Part shown: piece by piece, positions 12,228-22,839 of the stretch | How the letters are laid out: the number at the start of each line of letters is the position of its first letter | How positions within the stretch are numbered: position 1 is the stretch's first letter | Assembly (NCBI GenBank): GCA_019916065.1 | Contig: CM034239.1 | Location: 39,022,419-39,086,418 of the forward strand | DNA length: 64,000 bases | Direction: 5' to 3' | Origin: Vitellaria paradoxa | Lineage: Eukaryota > Streptophyta > Magnoliopsida > Ericales > Sapotaceae | Position numbers and translations under genes: made by a program | Notes under the pieces: model-generated | Told to the model about the DNA's origin: nothing | Databases searched by the model: none | The model's input: the letters and a program-made list of their open reading frames with translations, nothing else

Positions 12228-13735
12228 TTATTTGCTATTCTCAAGACCCATCTTTTCAGCATGCTGCATAAATGTCTTTGGAGATAGCCCTTTCGTAAGT
12301 GGATCAGCTATATTAACACTCGTACTAATGTGTTCAATTGACACTCGTTGTTTCTGAACTTCTTCTTTAACAGATAGGTATTTTAACTCAATGTGCTTGG
12401 CTGCCTTAGTATACCTATCATTCTTCGAAAAGAAAATTGCTGCAACATTATCACAGTAAATTTTCAAGGGCTTAGAAATAGAAACCATAATTCCTAACCC
12501 TGAAATAAAATTTCGCAGCCATAATCCATGATTTGTAGCCTCAAAGTAGGCAACGAACTCAGCTTCCATAGTGGATGATGCAATAATACTCTGCTTAGCA
12601 CTTTTCCATGAAACAGCCCCTCCTACAAGAAGAAAAACGTAACCAAAAGTGCTCTTCCTACTATCAACACATCCTCCAAAGTCTGAGTCTGAATAACCAA
12701 TCACCTCAAGCTGATCAGACCTCCTAAATGTGAGCATGTAATCTTTTGTCCCTTGCAAGTATCTTAAAAATTTCTTTGCAGCTTTCCAATGATCAAGTCC
12801 TGGGTTACTTTGGTATCTGCCTAACATCCCAATAGCAAAACTAATATCTGGCCTGGTGCAAACCTGTGCATACATCAAACTCCCAACAATAGAAGCGTAA
12901 AGAATATCTTTCATACTTTTACGTTCCAATTCATTTTGAGGACATTGACTTAAGCTAAACTTATCCCCTTTTTGAATTGGAACAATGGTGGAACCATAAT
13001 TATTCATATTAAATCTTTCTAAAACTTTTTTAATACAGGCTTTCTGAGACAATTCCAACAATCCACGTGATCTATCTCAGAATATTTCTATTCCTATCAC
13101 AAAAGATGCCTCTCCCATATCCTTTATTTCAAAGTTTTTTGAAAGAAAAACTTTAGTTTCTCGTAGTAAACCAAAGTCACTGTTGGCTATAAGTAAGTCA
13201 TCAACATACAGTACTAAAAACAAAAATTTGCTCCAACTAGTCTTCAGGTATATACACCGATCAACAGTGTTTTCCTTAAACCCAAATGAAGTAATAGTAT
13301 CGTGAAACTTAAGATACCATTGTCGGGAAGCTTGTTTAAGTCTATATATCGACTTCTTTAACAAACAGACCATGTTTTCCTTTCTTTCTTTTATGAAACC
13401 CTCTGGTTGTGTCATATAGACTTCTTCTTCTAAACTCCCATTTAAGAAAGCCGTCTTTACATCCATTTGGTGCAGCTCTAGATCAAAATGAGCTACCAGT
13501 GCTAAAATGATTCTCAAAGAGTCCTTCTTTGATACAGGAGAGAAGGTCTCATTATAATCAATGCCTTCACGTTGATTAAAACCTTTGGCTATAAGTCTAG
13601 CTTTATGTCGTTCGATATTACCCTTAGAATCGCGTTTGGTTTTAAAAACCTATTTACACCCCACCCTTTTATGTCATTCAGGCAATTCAACTAACTCCCA
13701 GACCTTATTATAGTCCGTAGATTTTATTTCATCAT
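12228..13735 (-). pseudogene. copia 2 reverse transcriptase and RNase H
   Basis: The reading starts near 13735 (KVWELVELPE) and runs through YNETFSPVSKKDSLR, MDVKTAFLNG, the active site YVDDLL (13197-13208), KDMGEASFVIGIEI, then RNase H (DFGGCVDSRKSTFGY, SSTMEAEFVAYFE, TKAAKHIELKYL, NIADPLTKGL) to 12228. Breaks: stops near 13675 and at 13650-13652, where a Trp codon of the family became TAG, and a short frame break at 13062-13076. The YVDD aspartates remain. The same TAG is present in copia 3. Confidence 0.85.
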
Positions 13736-14474
13736 TCATGGCATCAATCCATTTAGTAGAATCATTACTATTAATGGCTTCTGAATATGTAATCGGATCA
13801 TCAGTATCCCCAACATTATACTCAGATTTTGTAAATACACCACATAGTCATCCGAAATAGCGGGTCTCCTATTTCTAAGAGATCTTCTTAATGCTACCTC
13901 TTGTGGCTCATCTATAATAGGGTCAGTGGTTATAGTCTTATTATGGGAATCATTAGATTGCTGATCATTCATTTGTTATTCATTATTGTTGATTATATCA
14001 ACATTATTAGGAACAACAGGACTGTTATGAATCAGAGGTAAGGGAACTTGTACCCTGATTTCTTGAATGATTACATCCCTAACTTTACCACTCCCATTAA
14101 TTTCACCATTCTTAATGAATCTGGCATTTCCGGTTTTAACAATTCTTGTGTTATGGTTAGGATAATAAAATATATATCCTTTTGATTTTTCTGGATACCC
14201 AATAAAGAAACAAGTAATTGTTCTAGGATCCAGTTTCTTTTCATGTGGATTATAAATTCTTGCTTCTGCTGGGCAATCTTAAACACGCAAATGCCTTAAA
14301 CTAGGTTTCCATCCTTTCCACAGTTCAAAAGGGGTCTTTGAAACTGCCTTACTAGGGACCCTATTTAAGACATACACAGCAGTTTTAAGAGTATGCATCC
14401 ACAAGGATATAGGTAATCTTGTATTACTCATCATACTCCTAACCATATCCATAAGGGTACGATTGCGCCTTTCG
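13736..14474 (-). pseudogene. copia 2 integrase C-terminal half and linker to RT
   Basis: Minus-strand reading carries LNRVPSKAV near 14375, the PFELWKGWKPSLRHL block, the chromodomain-like GYPEKSKGY stretch and an Asn-rich linker with RRSLRNRRPA near 13860. It is broken by a stop near 14280 and frameshifts. It is the continuation of 18150-18529, separated from it by the 3.675-kb insertion. About 58 bp around the catalytic Glu present in copia 3 (near 60222-60280) are missing here. Since the target duplication TTTCG spans that deletion junction, the deletion came first. Confidence 0.75.
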
Positions 14475-15219
14475 TGTCACGCCCCGGATTTTCATAACCG
14501 AATGCCCAGGGGTGACTTGGAATTTATTTGTTAGGTATAAAAATGAGATGATAAAAACACGCTGTCACACCCCAGAGTTTTCCTCCAGATTGGGGTTGAC
14601 CCGTAAGAAAAATTTAAGATAGTCAAAATCCCATGTTTATCCCAAACAATATTTATAAGTCATTGGACTGAACCATTTGATGGGATTTCAACTACAGGGC
14701 TCAAAATAAAGATAGAGAAAAATATTACAGAGCCATCTAAGTGTCCTAATCATACTATTAACATTACATACCCAATAAAAGCAAATTAGGTCTATGCTTA
14801 ATAATTACAATCATCCAACAATTATTACAGACCAAAAATAAAGTCCTCCAGCTCTGTGCAGGAAAGAAGAAAAAATAGATAACTCTTCTGATGGAATATT
14901 TAAGAGAATTTAATCTCTTTCCAGCTCATCTTCTGTATCCCTGTGCTTAATATCCTGAAAAAATATTCCCACAAGGGGTGAGCTACTAAAGCCCAGTAAT
15001 CAGAATCTCCTAGGTGCCTATATGCAGTGGTTGTAATACTACCCTGTATTAAGTGAATGTGTTTAAGTGGCATACTATTTATGCAACAATTAATTCAATA
15101 GATCTCAACTGAATAATGTAAATTATACTTACAACGGTTCGATGAAATCGTCACCGTAACTACTATTTTACTCATATGTAAAATAATTAAATACTGATGT
15201 GTATACCACAATGAAGTCT

Positions 15220-15286
15220 GTGTCGCAGTGGTAGGGATCTCAGATTTAGATCTTCAAGGTCTCGGGATCAAACCCTGTAGCGATAC
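15220..15286 (+). repeat. tRNA-like segment 1 in solo LTR copy 2
   Basis: Counterpart of 4981-5047: GTGTCGC at the start and GCGATAC at the end are both kept, as is the GGTCTCGGGATCAAACC stretch. One C to T change weakens the T-arm stem. Confidence 0.5.
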
Positions 15287-16042
15287 AAGTTTCATACATA
15301 TATATATATATATATATTTTTATAAAATATTAATCGAGAGAAATTAAATATAATTAAATAATTCCAACACATCATTCATACATAACAAGAGAGGTTGCTG
15401 GTCACAGTAAAATTTTGTAAAGGAGTTTAATCTAAATCCTCCTAAGATAATCATACTCCTATCCTCCTCTACCCCCAGCCTTGGGAACCAGTGACTTTAC
15501 GGGCTTAGCATCCAATGCATACGGACGGTGTCACCTACCAAAAACCTAGCCGTCGCGACCGGCTACCTGACTGGCCAGGTCAGAAGGGAGCATCTCCCAA
15601 ATAAAATGCATGTTCCCATCTTCATCTAAAATGCCATTTCTACCCACCCATCACCCCATTGCCAAAAACAGCTTTAGCACGAAGTGCCTTAATTTTTCTC
15701 ACCCTTTTACATTCCAAGGGTACCTTGTATGGAAATCAGACATTTTTAATAACAACCGGCAATGTTCCCGGGCGATGAATCAAAAGTGAGATTATTTAGT
15801 CACATGCAATATATTTTTAAGCACTTTATCTATATCCATACTTTAATAGTAATTCTCAATAAATCAAAGATTTAACATAGTCATCAATATCATTATCACA
15901 AAGGTAGGCGCTATATGTAAATTAACAATTAGCAAGTAAAAAAAAAATTTAGAATACAAACTAGTATTTTAGTTAATTGTTTTGACAAGCTTACCGTACC
16001 AAATTTGATAAGAATAAAATTATTTTTAATGGTATATTAATT

Positions 16043-16118
16043 AGGCCGAGGTTGGTAGCTTAGTGGGTGGGCGACCCTAATTGCGATTTAAAGTCGCAAG
16101 TTCGAACCTCATTGGCTG
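16043..16118 (+). repeat. tRNA-like segment 2 in solo LTR copy 2
   Basis: Counterpart of 5802-5875 with identical A-box and anticodon-like stem. Its B-box reads GTTCGAACC, closer to the pol III consensus than in copy 1. Confidence 0.55.
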
Positions 16119-18149
16119 CAAATCTCGGTTTTTGCTCCTTTTACCTTTTATTTTATTATTTTATGGAATATGAAGATAATAAATAGCTCTTGGACTTATA
16201 TTTAATTTTTAGCAAAATTGATAAGTTTTATTTTATTCAAAAATAATTTAAATAAATTTTCAATCATCATCTTATTTATAACCAAACCCTTATCATAGGT
16301 TTTTGGCTTCAAGATATCCACAAATGTCCACAGAATTATCCCAATGTTTAGGAAGGTATTAAATGAGTTTCATTTAATTCACTTAATCATAAAAATATAA
16401 TTATATAACTTGTTAGGTTGACAAAACAATGCCAAAAATAAATCAAATTCATTTAAGAAAGACCAAATGAGAAAAGAACGAGTCCATTGTTTCTTTTGGG
16501 CATTTTATCAAATACTAGCATTTTAGTTTGAATAAGTCATCAAACTATCCATGATGAAACTGATTATCTAAGTCAACTATCATCAATATTAAAGTGTCAA
16601 ATAATACATAATATCTAGTTTAAAATAATTTCATATCAATAGAAATTATTAACATGACAATAACTAACAGAAGGAAATTAGAAATTTAAATAAATCTTTA
16701 AACATAATATTCTAAACAAATCCAAACAAGCATCAATTAAAGCTAAGCAGAATAGCAGCTTGAAAGAAAATTCATATAAAATAGAGCAAGACTCCAATAT
16801 CTATAAACTTTATATCTGTAGAAACTAGACTTCAAGACCTACAACTTTCATGTTTTACACTTTTTAAAATTCTAAGGTCTAAAGGTACAAAAATAGCTTT
16901 GAATTCAGTTTGTTAAGAAAATACAGTTTTACACGTGCTCAGTATTTTGGGCATAACTTTTGACTCACAAATCGGATTGATGCAATTCTTTTTGGGTTGA
17001 AAAGAAAACTGAAAGGGCTACAACTTTTATGTTTTAGCCAAATCCTAATTCCACCGTTTTAGGGGTTAGAAGCACATAAGAAGTTACAAATAGAGAGCTG
17101 TCAGCATACTGAGTTACATCAGTCAAAATTATGGCTTCCCTACCCCCAATATACGGGTATTTATTTTTATCACAATCAAGTTTCATACTTCAAACCAGAA
17201 AATGCATTAAATATATTTTAGGAGATTCATCATCCTACCTCAATGAAGATATTAATGACCAAGTCTGAGAAGGAAAAATGAGTTAGCTTTGAACACCACC
17301 CAAATTGGAAAATTCCAAGCCTTTCTTCTTCCTCCAAGCAACACCAAATCTTCAGCCTCACTAATGAATAATTTATTTTTATTTCTCTCTTATTTTCTTC
17401 TCTTTGAAGGCACACAATATATAGGGAGTGTAGAGAAAATTATTAGTGGAGAAAAATCAACTAAGGTAAGATCATGCCTATACAATTGGTAGCATGATCC
17501 AAGAATCATGCTTACTTTTTGACTATCTAACCATATCATTTAAGAAAAGCATTGGGGAAGATGTATGGAGGTGGCATGATCCGGGAATCATGCTAACTTT
17601 TTGACAAATTTAAACAATCATGCTAGCTTTTTGACAATTTAACCAAATGCTTTAAATCATGCTAGCTTTCAAACAAAATGCTTTAAATCTTGTTTGCTAA
17701 ATAATTTGAAAAAGATGCTTTAAGGTCATCAATGTGGGTCTTCTCTTTGTCCAATTAGTCAAATAATTTTGAAAGATGGTGAGAGTGTATGGAAGATGGA
17801 AATGAAGTTGTCGGGAAATAATTTATAGCAACTATTCATAAGTCAATTCATTGAGTGATAAAGTGAGTTGAAATGAGTTGAGGTGAGTCAAAGAAAAGGG
17901 TTGACCCATGGGTTAATGGTCTTGGTTTGAACCAAATAAGTAATTGGGCTAAGAAGTGTTTGGATAAAAATTTTAGAAATTCTACATTAAACTCCCACAT
18001 AGGGTGAAATTTAATCCGAAAAATTTTCCAACTAATTTTTATCATTCCAAAAATTTTCAAATGCTCAATTTTCTAGATTTTTACTATAATAAATATCACT
18101 ACCACACTTAAATAATTTAATTAAGGAAAAAAAAATTCAGGTTATTACA

Positions 18150-18883
18150 TTTCGTTCAAGGAGTTTAGCAAAAGGTCCAGGGCACTGCCCTATTTCATCA
18201 TACCTACCATAAAATTCACCACCATGATAAGATCTAATGATTTTTACATTTTTACCTAATTGTCTTTCAACCTCAGTTATGTATATTTCAACGACATTAA
18301 TAGATTGAGATTTATCATGCAACAAATATAGGTAGCAGTAACGTGAAAAATCATCAATAAAGGTAATGAAGTATTTTTCTCCACCAAAAGATGGAATATC
18401 AAAAGGTCCACAAATGTCTGTATGTATTATTTCTAGAAGTTGGGTACTTCTTGTGGCTCTTTTCTTTGTATGTTTGGTTTGTTTATCTTTAATACAATCC
18501 ACACACACATCAAAATCAGCCCAATCCAATTTTGAGAGAATTTATTCTTTTATTAATCTCTTCATTCTTTTTCTGGATATGTGCCCTAATCTTTTATGCC
18601 ACAAGTAAGATGAATGCTCATCAGATGAGCCACGTTTGGTTCCAACATTATGATGCAGAGTGAGGAGAGATTCAGAGAAAGAGGGTTCAAGATTAATTTG
18701 ATATAAGCCATTCACCAAAATTCTAGAACCACCAAGACAAGAATTCTTAAACAAACTGAAAGTGTTATTATTGAATTCAAATGAAAAACCACTAGTAGCA
18801 AGTTTTGACAATGAAATCAAGTTCTGAGAAATGGAAGGGACATAAAGTGTATCAGCTAAATCTAAGCAAAATCCAGAATCCAA
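18150..18883 (-). pseudogene. copia 2 GAG-pre-integrase and integrase core
   Basis: Reads LYVPSISQNLISLSKL near 18850, the zinc-finger part LWHKRLGHISRKRM near 18600, CVDCIKDKQTKHTKK, and the integrase core with Asp in HTDICGPF and FITFIDDFSRYCYLYLL. The second catalytic Asp is lost: the family IRSDHGGEF reads IRSYHGGEF (codon at 18227-18229). There is a stop near 18540. With the Glu region deleted, only the first of the three catalytic acids is left. Confidence 0.8.
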
Positions 18884-18967
18884 AAGTAAGCGAAAGGTTC
18901 TAATGGCTTCAACTGGGGCTCTTGCTCGGTTTCCTATGAAAAGAAAAGCTTCATTTGGTTTTGTGGT

Positions 18968-19930
18968 TCAGGTTGTAAGGTATCCCTGCATCGAGTTTGA
19001 AACATGAGTACTTGAACCAGAATCAATCCACCAAGTAGTAGAAGGAACATCAATTAGGTTTGATTTGAAACATACTAAAGCCATAAGCTTACATTTCTTT
19101 TGAAACCATGCCTTGCGTTTCAGGCAATCTTTCTGAAAATGTCCACTCTTTTTACAGAAGTGACACTTTACACATTTTTTCCTTCTTAGAGGCAGATTGA
19201 TCAGAATCATCTAGCTTGGATTGGCTACGCTTAATGCCTTTTCCAGCTTTCTTCTTTCCAGCTCCTCCTTTCACCATCAAATGCACGACGTGACCATTTT
19301 GTTGCTTAATCCTTCCTTCTTCTTGGACCAACAAACTTTGCAGCTCATTTACATTCCACTTATCCTTAATAGTGTTGTAATTGATCTGAAAAGGTCCATA
19401 TTCTGGAGGTAAGGAGTTTAGGACAAACTGGACGAGAAAAGACTCATCCACAGTCATGCCTAAAGTACTTAATTTTGCAGCCAGATTGGTTATTTCAATA
19501 ATATGTTCATTCATGGTACGGGTACCATCAAAATGCATAGTGGTTAATTCAGCCATAAGTTTTCCAGCAAGTGATTTATCAGCAGATCGAAAACGTTCCT
19601 TGACATTGTTAAGATATTCCTTAGCATATTTCGTCTCAGGGAGAGATGTTTTTATGTTTGCAGCAATGGTCATGCGTAAAAACATTAGGCTCAGTCTATT
19701 GGATCTAGACCATGCCATATAAGTGGCCTCCTCAGTCTCGCTGCTTTTATAAGTAATAGCAGCAGGTTCATCAATGAGAAGACACATATCAAGGTCTAGA
19801 ACCCCCAAACTAAACTGGACTTGCTCATGCCATTCAGAGAAATTAGAACCATCAAATTTGGGGATGTTTAAGGCTTGGGAATGAAGTGCAGCAGGATTTG
19901 TAACTGCAATTTTATATGCTCACATGTTAA
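18968..19930 (-). pseudogene. copia 2 gag and protease
   Basis: Gag reading starts near 19920 (NPAALHSQALNIPKFDG) and is open from 19808 to 19152. It holds the copia gag blocks (SLPETKYAKEYLNNVKERF, TMNEHIIEITNLAAKL) and a Lys-rich tail. A frameshift near 19200 moves it to the frame with the zinc knuckle CHFCKKSGHFQKDC (about 19125-19166) and the protease motif WWIDSGSSTHV (about 19005-19040). No clean ATG is seen: the nearest is followed at once by TGA. A stop at 18968 separates it from the integrase frame. Confidence 0.8.
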
Positions 19931-20109
19931 TTTCATTTATAACAACACATAAATAACAATTATGCAAGAGAACAAAAGTTGTTGATATTTAAGAACATTT
20001 AATTGGGTGCTACATTAATAAAATAAAATAAAAATATGGCACCTGTGGATGTCTATAATTTTTTCTAATAAAATAATTTATCACCCCATAATAATTATTC
20101 AGTTAATAT

Positions 20110-20660
20110 AATTGGACTTGTGGGCAACCAAATTATATAACTGAATAAACAGTAATTAAAATATCAACAATCCTTTACTCACTACTATATCTGGGCCTGT
20201 GGGTAACCAAAATATAGATGACATGAATAAAATTTTAATAATATAATATTCATATCAATAGATTAAAAAACACTGTGGTGAATATTTAATCTAATTGTAC
20301 TATGAATATTAAAATCAGGTATAACCATAAATTTAATATTCACAATGCAAACACCAAACCATTTGTAACGTGAATATTAAATAAATATATATTAACTATC
20401 CAATATTCACTACCATATTTAGGCCTGTGGGCAACCAAAACATACATGGTATGAATAAAATTTAATAATCTAATATTCATAACAATAGATTAAAAGACAC
20501 TATGAGAATACTTAATCTAATCATAATATAAATATTAGAATTAAATATAATCATAAATTAATATTCACAATAATTGATTAGGGCACTTTTGTGAGTGCCA
20601 AATCATTCATAATGTGAATATTTCAATAACAATGACCAAAAAAATTAATCTAATAATAAA
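20110..20660 (-). repeat. Tandem repeats in the copia 2 leader
   Basis: Two diverged units of about 228 bp start at 20181 and 20409 (ACTAC-ATAT, GGCCTGTGGG-AACCAAAA), with part of a further unit near 20110. Similar units with period about 235 bp lie in copia 3 (62270-62770). They sit between primer site and gag, so they are part of the packaged leader RNA. Confidence 0.7.
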
Positions 20661-21302
20661 ATAAATGAATAATTTATTTTAATGAACTGCTAATACGTGA
20701 GGCAGAGAACTCTGAATTTTCCGTATAGAGTTGATGGGAGATAATGAGATGATTGAATCTTTATCTATCTTCCTTTAATGAACAAATAAATTTGTAAAAA
20801 CAGTGGGCTCAAAACTAATGTATTGCAATTGGATTCTTTTTATTTTCCCACTAATTGTGGAATAGTGATTGCCTTGAGCGAATAAATAAATAAATAAATA
20901 AATAATTACAAGGGACCCGTGCAAAGATGATCTGGAGCTTTTGAGCCATTACATGGAATCAATCAAAATCATTATATATGCGTGTGTATGTATTCTAAAC
21001 AACTTAAATTGCGGAATATTGATTGTCTTAGCCAATAATAAATAAATAAATGAAAATTGCAATGGACCCATACAAAGAAGATCTGGAGCTCTTGGAAAAG
21101 TGCATACAATTAGAAACAACTTAATCATGCATACTGGAGGTCAAATAAAAACAAACATAAATACTTGAAATTTTGTATGCTAAGGAAAGCTACACGCCGC
21201 AATATTTATATTTATACATACATATATTTATTTAGCATACAAAAAAAAAAAAAAATCAAGTAACGATAATATCATAATGGAATATTATGAGATTATAAAT
21301 CT

Positions 21303-21316
21303 AAGCTCTGATACCA
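21303..21316 (-). promoter_or_regulatory. Primer binding site of copia 2
   Basis: On the minus strand this reads TGGTATCAGAGCTT, the standard copia match to the 3' end of initiator Met-tRNA, two bases from the 5' LTR. Confidence 0.9.
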
Positions 21317-21318
21317 CA

Positions 21319-21812
21319 TGTTAGTTTATAATTAAATTTACACGTAATAATTTAATTAAATATATAGGATCTTGATCTTCATAATATTCACTTATTTTAT
21401 CTTAACTTACATAATTTAATCAAGAACTCATACTTTGAGCCATTGTTATGAAAAATCTGAATGCGGAAGCTACCTCAAAATTATGTTCTTGAATCTTTTC
21501 CTTTAACAAAATAAAACCCTTTGGAAATTAGGGTTTCTCCCTCTTACCCTATAAACCCTAATGTGTTGAAAATTTTAATGTGTATGAATTGATGGAATTC
21601 ATTCACTATTTATAGGGAGAGAGAGGACCCAATTTCCTATTTAGTCATTTAATCTCTACCGTCCATCAAAGTAGGATATGGTTAGGAAATTAACTCACAA
21701 TCTTTTGCCAATAATAACTTTCTAAATAATTCCTTATCAAATTTGGATTCTTATATGGACCACTTTAATTAGGACACTAATTATGGGAATTAAATATTAA
21801 TTAATTCCAACA
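21319..21812 (-). repeat. 5' LTR of copia 2 (494 bp)
   Basis: TGTTAGTTTATAATT to ATTCCAACA, pairing with 11343-11836. The target copy GATGA follows at 21813. On the minus strand this is the promoter LTR; a TATA complement (CTATTTATAG) lies near 21606-21615. Confidence 0.9.
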
Positions 21813-21817
21813 GATGA

Positions 21818-22691
21818 GCCTCCTGAATCGGCCAGTTCGCTAATGTCTCGAGCAAAATCTCTCATTAATCCGCTCCGAGGTCATCTGTAGCTGAACCTAA
21901 ACATTACTCAAACCATTCCTGCTACTTGGGCCACCTCTTTCAAAGAAGAATACGCCACAACTATTGCTACCATCCATAAGTTTGTATCGTCCTCTTTCTC
22001 CACTTTGTCCAACAAATCAACTCATTCCAAATTCACATCGGCCCTAGATGTTATCGGCCGATATCCTGAACATTGGCTTCACTATCCAAGCTCATTTTAG
22101 AATTCACCTCTTAATTCCCTACCATGTTGATGGAACACTACTTACCAAAAAAAAAAAAAAAAGTTGATGGAACACTCAGGAGCCAATTTTAACAAAGAGG
22201 AGTCTAAAAGTGTAAAAGGATAGAGAGATGAAAGAACTGAAGAATTGTCTTCGATGTATGACCAACTTAGTGTGGTCAACAAGAACATCCAGGAGCTACA
22301 GTCTCTTGAAGACGATTTCACCAGGTAGATCAAAAACCTGAAAGCCGATTGACACCACACTCGAGAAATGAAGCTACCCATTATTATTATGAGAGAGGAT
22401 TTGGTCAATTCTTGTGAAACAATGGTCCAAGAGACAGAGAACCTTGATGAGGATGTAACCAATAAGACTGCTCAAGGTCACTTGGTAGACTTAGGTTTGA
22501 CTCATCTCGACCATAAGTTCAGAGAATTTCTTTACGATCTGGCTAGTTCTATTTTAGATTTGTCATCGCCAAAAGAATCATCAACCAAAGGCCTCCCTGC
22601 TGCTGAAAAACCCATTTCTAAAGATGCCTCCGATGCTCTAGTGCTTGAAACTCCTCCTCAAGGTGATGTTGGGAGCAAAGAAGCTTCTTGA
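21818..22691 (+). pseudogene. Antisense PMD gene of the Tat element, 3' part
   Basis: Continues the PMD gene beyond copia 2. The sequence across the target site reads LPSEVDDEPPESASSLMSR, followed by TWATSFKEEYATTIATIHK and a helical, Glu-rich C-terminus (EDLVNSCETMVQETENLDED) open from 22368 to the stop at 22689-22691. Stops near 21888 and 22098, and a poly(A) insertion at 22140-22162, break the middle. The C-terminal part looks like a coiled coil with a Ser/Pro-rich tail. It ends about 150 bp from the convergent end of Tat integrase. Confidence 0.65.
22140..22162 (+). mobile_element. Tiny poly(A) retro-insertion in the PMD gene
   Basis: ACTTACC plus about 16 A, flanked by a perfect 14-bp duplication GTTGATGGAACACT (22126-22139 and 22163-22176). 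This is a target-primed reverse transcription footprint. Its end ACC-poly(A) matches that of the insertion at 8685-8705. Confidence 0.75.
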
Positions 22692-22839
22692 ACTAAATAT
22701 TTTCTTTTAACTACTTTTGTAATCAGCACTGCTGAGGCCAAGACTATTTCATTTCTGAACAACTTCTAAACCGATTGATTAGTTTTTTTTATGGATTATT
22801 ATTTTCTTAGCCGATTATTATTTGTCTTTATTTCAGTTC

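Larger units (their letters stand above)
14475..18149. mobile_element. 3.675-kb TG...CA insertion, probable long solo LTR (copy 2)
   Basis: Same family as 4232-7880, with the same ends (TGTCACGCCCCGG, GGTTATTACA) and a perfect 5-bp duplication TTTCG (14470-14474 and 18150-18154) within copia 2 integrase. Most of it aligns base for base with copy 1. The main differences are in the ATCATGC-rich part near 17590-17700, which has extra AATCATGCTAGC units. Strand is not set because no gene or primer site shows direction. Confidence 0.8.
11343..21812 (-). mobile_element. Ty1/copia retrotransposon 2 (Tork-like), full length with nested insertion
   Basis: Two 494-bp LTRs, target duplication GATGA (11338-11342 and 21813-21817), a Met-tRNA type primer site and a polypurine tract bound a minus-strand copia element of about 6.8 kb once the 3.675-kb insertion at 14475-18149 is removed. 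The target is an exon of the antisense PMD gene: reading resumes in the same domain across the duplication. Gag, protease, integrase and RT are all present but broken. The LTRs differ by only a few percent by eye. The RT blocks (MDVKTAFLNG, YVDDLLIA) fit the TNT1/Tork branch. Copia 3 (57235-63931) is an older relative. Confidence 0.9.

Noticed and set aside
21241..21255. A-run near the copia 2 primer site as a retro-insertion
   Set aside because: No direct flanking duplication; TAGCATAC beside it pairs with GTATGCTA upstream as an inverted repeat instead.
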